Shown one piece after another: positions 56,353 through 64,000 of a stretch of 64,000 bases of DNA (position 1 is its first letter; the number at the start of each line of letters is the position of its first letter). The notes under the pieces are model-generated. The model saw nothing but the letters and a program-made list of their open reading frames with translations, searched no databases and was not told where the DNA came from. Position numbers and translations under genes: made by a program. Origin of the DNA: Myotis daubentonii (Eukaryota > Chordata > Mammalia > Chiroptera > Vespertilionidae); assembly GCF_963259705.1 (NCBI RefSeq), contig NC_081844.1, forward strand, positions 44,819,930 through 44,883,929. The letters run 5' to 3'.

Positions 56353-56653
56353 CTAGAGGTCCGGTGCATGGATTCATGCACCAGTGGGATCCCTTGGCCT
56401 AGCCTGTGGGGATCAGGGCCTGCCAGCAGGGAGGAACAGCGGGAGGTTGGCCAGCCAGGGAGGGACAGGGGGAGGGCTCCAGGGCATGTCTGGCCCATCT
56501 TGCCCAGTCCCAGTCGGCTGGACCCCAGCAGCAAGCTAACCTACTGGTTGGAGCGTCTGTCCCCTGGTGGTAAGTGTGCGTCATAATGACTACTGGTCAA
56601 ACGCTTGAACTAATGGTTGGACACTTAGCATCTTAGGCTTTTATTATATAGGA
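56353..56653 (-). mobile_element. HeliBat Helitron, 301 bp, abutting the composite
   Basis: It opens CTAGAGGTCCGGTGCATG after A (56352) and ends GGCTTTTATTATATAGGA at 56653, where the terminator (CTAG) of the next Helitron begins without spacer. Internal text AAGCTAACCTACTGGTTGG and CAGCAGCAAG is shared with 29523-29968, the same subfamily. Confidence 0.93.
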
Positions 56654-57912
56654 CTAGAGGCCCGGTGCACAAAAATTTGTGCACTCGGGGGGGAAAGGAG
56701 GGTCCCTCAGCCTGGCCTGTGCCCTCTCGCAGTCTGGGACCCCTCGGGAGATAACGACCTGCTGGCTTAGGCCTGCTCCCGGGTGGCAGAGGGCAGGCCC
56801 AATCCCTAGGTGCAGCCCCTGGTCGGGCTCAGAGCAGGGCTGATAGGGGAGTTGGGGCACCGCCCCCTGTCACACACAGAGCAGGGCGGATCAGGGGGTT
56901 GGGACGCCACCACTCTCACACTCAGGGCAGGGCCAATGGGGAGGTTATGGCTCTACCCTGTCACACACAGAGCAGGGCCAATCAGGGGGTTGGGGTGCCG
57001 CACCCTGTCACACACAGAGCCGCAGGGCGATCAGAAGTTAGGGAGCTCCCCCGTATCAGGCACAGAGCAGGGCTGATCAGGAGGTTGGAGCGCCTTCCCC
57101 TATCACGAACAGAGCAGGGCGGATAGGGTGGTTGTGGCCCCACCCCTGTCACACACAGAGCCACAGGGCAATCAGGGGGTTTGGGCGCTGCCCCCTGTCA
57201 TGCTGATCCCGGTGCTGGGGGGCCTCTTGGCTCCACTGATCCCGGTGCTGGGAGGCATATTACCCTTTTACTATATAGGATAGAGGCCTGGTGCATGGGT
57301 GGGGGCTGGCTGATTTGCCCTGAAGGGTGTCCTGGATCAGGGTGGGGGTCCCCACTGGGGTGCCTGGCCAGCCTGGGTGAGGGGATGATGGCTGTTTGCA
57401 GCTGGTCACACACCCTTCAGGGTTGGGGTCCCCACTGGGGTGCCTGGCCAGTCTGGGTGAGGGGCTGAGGGCTGTTTTCAGGCTGGCGGGTGACGGAAGC
57501 TCCCAACCGCTCCTTTTTTTCTTTTTTTTTTTTTAATTCTTGGCCAGCTTTAGCTCTGGCTCCAGCTCTTAGGCCTCCACTGCTGAAAGTAGGTAATCGA
57601 AACAATGTATAACTCCAGCTCTGACTCCAGCTCTGAGATCCCAGCTTGCTGAAAGCTGGTTTCTGGGTTTTGTTTACCTTCTATATTCGTTACAATGTTT
57701 TTTAAACTGCTGGCTCAGAGGCCTGCAGCGGCAGGCACAGGGAACATTGCTTTCCTCTGTCACTGAAGCAAGCAAGCCTCATGTTAGCTTCAAGCTGCCT
57801 GGCTGCCGGCCGCCATCTTGGCTGACAGTTAATTTGCATATCTCCCTGATTAGCCAATGGGAAGGGTAGCGGCCATACGCCAATTACCATGTTTCTCTTT
57901 TATTAGATAAGA
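56654..57912 (-). mobile_element. Composite HeliBat Helitron, second copy, 1.26 kb
   Basis: The + strand opens CTAGAGGCCCGGTGCAC with palindrome GTGCACAAAAATTTGTGCAC and ends TCTCTTTTATTAGATAAGA before T (57913). Inside, at 57280/57281, CTATATAGGA meets TAGAGGCCTGG: the fusion junction seen at 28644/28645. The unit nearest the terminator carries about eight GGTTGGGG-type minisatellite units (about 56830-57200), twice the count in the other copy. Segment 57301-57480 contains a duplicated CCCACTGGGGTGCCTGGCCAG phrase. Confidence 0.94.
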
Positions 57913-58554
57913 TGTTCTACCTCTATGCTTTATCTGAGACAAACTCCATCATTTCTTAGAGATCAAACACTGTGTTAGAGCCCAAAACTAGATAAAACAC
58001 TTGCAAATCTCTTTAATGTTGACATAGCAGAGAATGTTGATAAAATAACATGTTGATCCATTTTAAAAGTTCTCATTTAGAGCTGCATCAGATTTAAAAG
58101 TTTCAAAGGATTGCCCTATATATTTTCAGGTCAGAATAGGTGTAGAAGTAAAGGTTCTCCTGATGGATGAGCTAATTTTGCATTTCACTAAACTAAAAAG
58201 TAGTTACTTTTTAGAAGCCTTGTTGGCTTCTAGCACACTGTACATGTTAAGCATCTAATCATTCTAGCTCTGCTTTTTCTCCGGAGGAAGTTGCTACAGG
58301 AAATCAAAGAATTTATAACTTGGGCCTAAAGATACATGAAGTAGACACAAAGCGTGGGTCAGATGAGTCACATGGGCCACGTGTGATAGGCAAAACTGTC
58401 ATAATGGTGTGTACCAATTATACTAGCCATACTGCATTAATCCAGTTTCCTTGGAAATTTATACAAATAACATAGACCATTGAATTGTGTTGCCATCCCA
58501 GAACTGTGGAGGGATTCTCCTTGGTCTAATTCAGAGATAGATAAATATAAATGA
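57913..58554. other. Unique DNA, nothing recognised
   Basis: No repeat or gene signature. Confidence 0.4.
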
Positions 58555-58800
58555 ATTTACCAGGACAAACCAAGTTATGCTGTAGTAACAAGCAATCCCC
58601 ACATCTCAGTGCTTTCAAATGGCAAATATATTCTTTTTTTTTTTCTTACATGAATTTCCCAGTGCAAGTTTCTCAAGTATCATTAATATCATGGTCATTT
58701 GAAGGCCTGGGCTAATGTAGTAGCCACTATATTAAATGTTACCAGTTTCCCTGTCAGATAGAAGAGACTTCTGAAGAATCTCATGCTGAAAATATCTATT
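58555..58800 (+). repeat. Possible ancient interspersed repeat
   Basis: ACCAAGTTATGCTGTAGTAAC and CCCACATCTCAGTGCTTTC resemble the start of an old mammalian dispersed repeat (GTTATGCTGCGGTAACAAAC type). The family is not named with confidence. Confidence 0.4.
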
Positions 58801-59218
58801 TGTAACTCAAAAAAAAAATTGTTACTCTACCCTCACAAAAGTGGGTCATAAGGTGCAGTTCTTTTGTGATTTGCACTGACTACCTCACAATGTATGGAAA
58901 TAAGCCATGTTGTCTTTATATTTGCCTCATGAATATACAAGACTTAAGTTTTTTGATAAGTTCAATCAGTGCTATGCTCTTTTCTCATGAACATTGTGTA
59001 GCAGATGACCTAGCAAATCCAATCAAGTTAACCATGACAAGTCCATAGCAAAGACCATGAGATAGTTTCTATGAGATAGTTTCTTAGATTTATCTGAGGT
59101 AAATAATTTCTGTTTGATAATATATGACAAAGATCTTTAGGACTTTAGGAAAACAAAGCTTTCGTTAGAAAATTTAAATATGCTGATTAAAGTATAAATA
59201 AATGTAATAAAACAAAAT
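58801..59218. other. Unique DNA, nothing recognised
   Basis: No repeat or gene signature. Confidence 0.4.
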
Positions 59219-59227
59219 AAAAATATC

Positions 59228-59445
59228 CTGCTCTGGCTGGTGTGGCTCGGTTGGGCATAGATCAGTTCTGTGCACAGAAAGGTTGCCAGTTTGATCCTTG
59301 GTCAGGGCACATGCCCAGGTTCCAGGCTTGATCCCCAGGAGGGGGCATGCAGGAGGCAGCCTATCAGTGTTTTGCTCACATATCAATGTTTCTGTCTCTT
59401 TCCCTCTCCTTACCTCTCTCTCTAAAAATCAATGAAAAAGCTTTT
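59228..59445 (+). mobile_element. Ves SINE, diverged
   Basis: The head CTGCTCTGGCTGGTGTGGCTC, the phrase GGTCAGGGCACATGCCCAGG, CT tract and AAAAATCAATGAAAAAGC tail are present. A short AAAAATAT is found on both sides (about 59219-59226 and 59446-59453), a weak target duplication. Confidence 0.85.
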
Positions 59446-59453
59446 AAAAATAT

Positions 59454-59872
59454 AAACATATCTTACATAGTTAATCTTTTTACATGTCAATAAACTACTT
59501 AATAGTTGTTTAATATTCCATTGAATATATGTATCATAACCTACCAATTTTTTATCTTGAAGCTTTTATGTTTTATATTTTCAATGTCCTAGAGAACATT
59601 AAAATGGACATGTAAGTACAAAGTATTTTTCCTGAATTTTCAGGTTATTATGTAAGAAAAATACATATAAATGAGATTACTGAGATTAATATTAGTATGT
59701 TCAGAGCTCCTTGTCAGATTGGGTAATTGTTGAATTCTTTACTTATTCAAAAACATTTATGATAAACATTTTGTGTGCCAGTCACATACACACACACACA
59801 CACACACACACCAATACAATATCTGGTGTTACGAACTTTAACTTTAGTGTGGCAAAAGTAATTATTAAAAAA
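59454..59872. other. Unique DNA with a short CA tract
   Basis: An (AC)n run of about 13 units lies at 59787-59812. Nothing else is recognised. Confidence 0.5.
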
Positions 59873-60408
59873 CTAGAGGCCCAGTGTATGAAATTCGTGC
59901 ATGGAGGTGTCCCCTCAGCCCAGCCTGCACACTCTCCAATCTGGGACATCCCTCTCACAATCCTGGACAGCTGGCTCCTAACTGATCATCTGCCTGCCTG
60001 CCTGATTGCCCCTAACCGCCCTCCCCGCCCCACCCCCCACAGCCAGCCTGATCGCCCCTAACCATCTCTGCCTGCCAGCTTGATTGCCCCTAAAGGCCGC
60101 CCCTGCTGGCCTGATTGCCACTAACTGCCCCCCGCTGCCAGCCTGGTCATCCCTCACTGCAACCCCCCCCTCATCCCCTGCCAGCCTGGTTGCCCCATGC
60201 AGCCTGCTGTTCAGTCTTTTGGTCATCCCTCACTGCCCCCCACCCCCCACCCCCTGCTGGCCTGGTCATCCCACGTAGCCTGCTGTTTGGTCGTTTGGTC
60301 ATCCCTCACTGCCCGCCCCCTGCTGGCCTGGTCGCCCCACGCAGCCTGTTGTTCGGTTGTCTGGTCGTTTCGGTCGTTATGGCCCCTGGCTTTTTATATA
60401 TATGTGGA
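59873..60408 (-). mobile_element. HeliBat Helitron, 536 bp
   Basis: It opens CTAGAGGCCCAGTGTATG after A (59872) and ends GGCTTTTTATATATATGTGGA before T (60409). The body repeats GCCTGATTGCCCCTAAC and GGTCATCCCTCACTGCC units many times (about 59990-60330). It is the sister subfamily of 29085-29522. Confidence 0.92.
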
Positions 60409-61721
60409 TAGATTAACAAAATTATTTCAGACTACCAAAATTGCCATAAATATAGTTCATCAAACAAATGTGGTAGAGACTGGGGGCTTCTTTAGGAAAT
60501 TGGAGCAGGAACCTCTCTAAGGAAGGATTATGTTTATTTAAACTGATGCTAACTGGGAGGTGGAGGTAGCCACTAAAGTGAAAGGTTAATGATAGATCTT
60601 CAGTTTCCTGTGTAGGAGCAACTATAATTATTCTTACATATTTGACTTTGTAGATCTTCTAAATGAAAATTTGTCCATGATTTTGTTCACACTTGAAATG
60701 TAGTCCTGAAGGCGAGAATAAATGGAATGACCAGTCATTAACATCTGATATAAATTGATGCATCAGGTCCTAAAGTAAAGGATAGCCAAACTGGGAATCT
60801 GATAATACAAAATAAATTTGGAAAGTGTGATAATGTGCCTCAAAAAAATCAGATGGAGAGTCATAGACACATGGAAAAGGATCTGAACCATGAGAAACTG
60901 TGATTATAAAGGCAAATGAATAAGCAATGATCATTAATTCTGCTTTATATTTCATCCAACTAGAGCCTTGTCACATAATCTGCTTTTTTTATTTTTTGTC
61001 AGATTATCTTCTGCACTTTTCTCATCAACTTTCCCTCTCATTTTATTGGTATTACATTTTCTTTTTTGGTAAAAATATACTAAAAACTCATAATTACCAT
61101 TCTACTTGGTTATTAAATTGTTTTTCCAACAATCCTTAAACATTCACCAAAGCAATTATCCCCAGTTAAATAAGCAGTGATATTCTGAGACTGAGAATTT
61201 AATACAGGATTCATTTAAGTGACTTTAATGTTTTCTATATCTCTTATGTATATATTATTTTACATTGTGTAGATGCTTGATTTATCCTAAAAAATGTTTT
61301 CTCTTTCCAGCTATACAATTTAATGAACTAAAATATCATGATAACATTAAGTCGATATTTATTTTTTTAGAGAAGTCAACCATTATTTTTCCAGAGAGTG
61401 CATATTTTCTCAGACTTTAAAAACTCATATACAAAGGTGTCGCACATGGTAGCACTACCCTTGCATTAATATAGTAGGATCTACATTCCTAGAGAAGTGA
61501 GTTTGGGGCCTGAGTGGACTAAGACCATATATAAATCTCCTATGTGTATTGCAGAAACAGTACTTACATTGTCAAAATTGGCATATATTAAATGACTCTT
61601 AAAGTGATTAAGCGATGCTCTAAAACTAGATTAAACGGTTTTTTAAAAACAATGTTTGTCTCAAAAGGGCTATGTGTATCAATTAAGTAATTTTATGTTT
61701 CTCTATTCACTACCTAAAACA
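60409..61721. other. Repeat-poor unique AT-rich DNA
   Basis: No transposon or gene is recognised over 1.3 kb. Confidence 0.4.
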
Positions 61722-62077
61722 TCTACACTAATAAAAGAGAAAATGCTAATTGACCATACCTTTGCGACCCCCACCAGCCAATCAGGAGTTAGTATGCAAA
61801 TTAACCCAACAAAGATGGCAGGCTAATTAGCAAAGGCAGGCGCTGAGTGACCAGGGGCGGGGTGGGATGTTTGCGTCACCATGTTGATGACGCAGGCATT
61901 CCACACCACCCCAGCCGCTCCAGTCCTCTGGGCAGCATGGGGAGGCGGGAAGGCGGGAAGGCATCTCCGGGCCAGAACAAAGGCAGAAAGGCAGCTCTGG
62001 CCAGAGCAAAGGCAGTGCCGGCAGCCAGGGGAAGGAAGGCCCATTCTTGCACGAATCTTTGTGCATTGGGCCTCTAG
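61722..62077 (+). mobile_element. HeliBat Helitron, 356 bp
   Basis: The 5' end TCTACACTAATAAAAGAG follows A (61721); the 3' end is GCACGAATCTTTGTGC, ATTGGGCCTCTAG then T (62078). GGGCGGGAAGG-type and CAAAGGCAG units recur inside. Related to 19954-20169 by its 3' part. Confidence 0.94.
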
Positions 62078-63439
62078 TTTAAAAATAAGATGAAAAATAT
62101 TTGGTGGAAGTCAATGTATAAATTAAAGACTGCCAGCTTAGAGAAGGGCCCTTGTGAATCAGGTGTCATCTTCTGTAGTTTTAAGCTATCATTTCCTCAA
62201 AACAGCTCAAACTCAACATCTAAAGTAAATTCAGGTTCCCTACACAAAATAAGACTATATAAACTTCCATTAATCCTCCAAATGTCTAAAATGTAAGAAA
62301 TTAACATTAGATATTAAACTATTACAATGTATGTGGATTTGTCCCACTTAACAAATCAAATGTTTAGAACCATAGCTGATATATGTGATTTACTATTTGC
62401 AATATATAAATCAGTTTATGGCTTTTATATCCCAAAGCATCTCCCATGCCCCTATAAAAAAATAACTCCAAAAAGACAACTTTATTTACAATAGTATTTG
62501 CCAATACCATAAAGAGTTGAAGTCAGTTAAAATCAATGCCATAATTCAGAATGAGAAAGATATCTTTAAACAATTATGAAGGACAAAGTATTCTTATTTA
62601 AGAGCTTTAAGAGACCAATTCCCCTACTGAGAAAAGTTTCAGAAACACTCTTTGATGTTGTGATAGTAAACAGGTATATTCATGTTAAACAAAAAAATAT
62701 ATAAAATAAAAAAAGTATAATTTAGTGTAAGGAGAATTAAAGTTTTGAGTTTTTAAATTTTAGACAATATATTCTGGAAAAATTTCTTTGAACCAAAGTA
62801 TTGATTTCCATGAAGTTATTTTCAATTTATTAACTCCAGAAATTTTTGAACTATCACGGGAATGATTCTTTGCACAGTTATCTGAACAACACTAATTTGT
62901 AAATACCAAAAAATGCCTCAGAGTAAACTGTCAAGAATATATTCTATTGATAACTCTCCCTTAAGGACCCCCATTGTATGTAGAGATTTCAATTTTACAA
63001 GAGATTATTTTTCTGGATGTGTCCCCTAGGAGTTGAGGATATAGGTGTTTGAATGGTAACAATGAAACAATGCTGCTCTTCTGTTTTCTTTTGTTCTTTT
63101 TCTAGAAAATAAAGATACCATTGTAATTTTGAGTATGCTTTAATGAGTAAATGAGTTTCTTTCACTTGAGCCTATTTTTGCCAAAGCCTAACCACTGTCC
63201 AGAGAGGGTTCTTGAGAAGGTTAGTTTTTATTTCTCTTAGAAGGGAATCATGAAGCACTACGCCTATAATGACCCAAATAACTCTGAGGCCCTAAGACAT
63301 CTAATTCAATCTGCTCTCAGCAATACAGTCCTGCATCGTCTCCCAGAGACCTCATTATTTCATATTAGCTCCTTCAGCACATTAGCTCAGACTGAGTAAG
63401 GAGCCAGGGAGAATAGACCTACATTTATTCTGATTAAAA
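62078..63439. other. Unique AT-rich DNA
   Basis: No transposon or gene is recognised. Confidence 0.4.
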
Positions 63440-63745
63440 AATATATCAGTTCCTTGATTAGGTCATGCTCTTACTCACCATGCCTTCTCCCTGCTCACCT
63501 GGACAAACACACTTGTGATTCGCATCTCAGCATAGATGATTTTTTCTTCTCTCACAGGTAGGCCATGCCCAGTTTTTGTTCCTATAGAACCCTATAATTA
63601 TCATACTGGCTTACACTTTTCTGTTTCTCTGTCTGTAGCTTCCACAAAACTATAAACTCAAATTAGCTGTTGGACATTCAGCATTAAGCACTCTGCCTGC
63701 TATTATAGGGATCAATATGTGTTGAAGTAATATTCACTTGAAGAA
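63440..63745 (+). repeat. Probable L2 LINE 3' fragment
   Basis: CACTTTTCTGTTTCTCTGTCTG, AAAACTATAAACTCAAATTAGC and AAGCACTCTGCCTGC suggest a diverged L2 3' end. Confidence 0.45.
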
Positions 63746-64000
63746 TTTATAGTAATTTGTATTCATTTAAGAGATGGAATAAATGAATTGTCTGGATTGC
63801 TAAAGTACGTGTCATTCTCATTATATTACACCGGCGTCTTTGTCTTCCCCCACAACATGTGATATTCCCAGAGCCTAGCATGTGATTGTCTTCTCTAAGA
63901 GCTATTGAATGTATACATCATGGAACAAATTCATAATGTTGGCTTGGCAAATTTAAAAAATACTTATGTTCTTTTTGTACTCCTTATTGCTTATTTGCAT

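Noticed and set aside
56830..57200. Regularly spaced repeats resembling a CRISPR array
   Set aside because: The units are contiguous GC-rich minisatellite repeats without unique spacers, inside a eukaryotic Helitron.

Overview
This window is a gene-poor, AT-rich stretch of a mammalian nuclear genome, almost certainly from a vespertilionid bat. The diagnosis rests on three young transposon groups. First, many non-autonomous Helitrons of the HeliBat type (5' TCCTATATAATAAAAG, 3' palindrome then CGGGCCTCTAG, inserted between A and T). Second, tRNA-derived Ves SINEs ending in CT-rich tracts and AATAAAATATATTTT. Third, short hAT transposons with nearly perfect 8-bp target duplications. I find no host protein-coding gene, no functional tRNA or rRNA gene and no CRISPR array. 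The only open frames with recognisable homology are LINE-1 (L1) ORF1 and ORF2 remnants; other ORFs lie in minisatellites, purine tracts or SINE and Helitron bodies.

Layout: 1-9.7 kb is unique AT-rich DNA with five Ves SINEs (one nested in another), an L2 and a MIR fossil and one small HeliBat. 9.76-12.2 kb is a HeliBat cluster whose first two members form a large inverted repeat. 12.5-18.1 kb holds a fresh hAT element, ancient LTR-type repeats and a long repeat-poor stretch with two CA microsatellites. 18.4-26.3 kb has an internal L1 ORF2 fragment, two HeliBats and a 3'-truncated L1 that keeps its 5' UTR and most of ORF1. 28.07-29.97 kb is a zero-spacer head-to-tail run of four Helitron units. 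31.3-40.2 kb is dominated by L2 and MIR fossils, repeatedly split by an MLT1 LTR, HeliBats and Ves SINEs. 41.4-45.1 kb has an old Tigger-like element, a 168-bp nearly identical inverted repeat and a 62-bp direct repeat. 47.5-50.4 kb has a SINE dimer inside one target duplication and an L1 with a 5' inversion. 52.3-62.1 kb has a second hAT, a minisatellite-rich HeliBat, an old L1 ORF2 fragment, a second Helitron tandem (including a sister copy of the composite seen at 28 kb) and two more HeliBats. The rest, to 64 kb, is unique DNA and L2 remnants.

By my boundaries HeliBat DNA covers about 10.3 kb (roughly 16%) in 19 pieces. All are non-autonomous: none encodes Rep or helicase. The pieces work as a mobile-element archaeology rather than a pathway: old L2, MIR, MLT1 and Tigger copies are split by younger L1, Ves, hAT and HeliBat insertions. 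I did not find a convincing new biological system. The most unusual observations are the composite Helitron present twice with the same internal junction, the gapless Helitron arrays, and the unexplained inverted and direct repeats at 26-27 kb and 41-45 kb. All family names come from recognition of sequence signatures by eye; no database search was possible.
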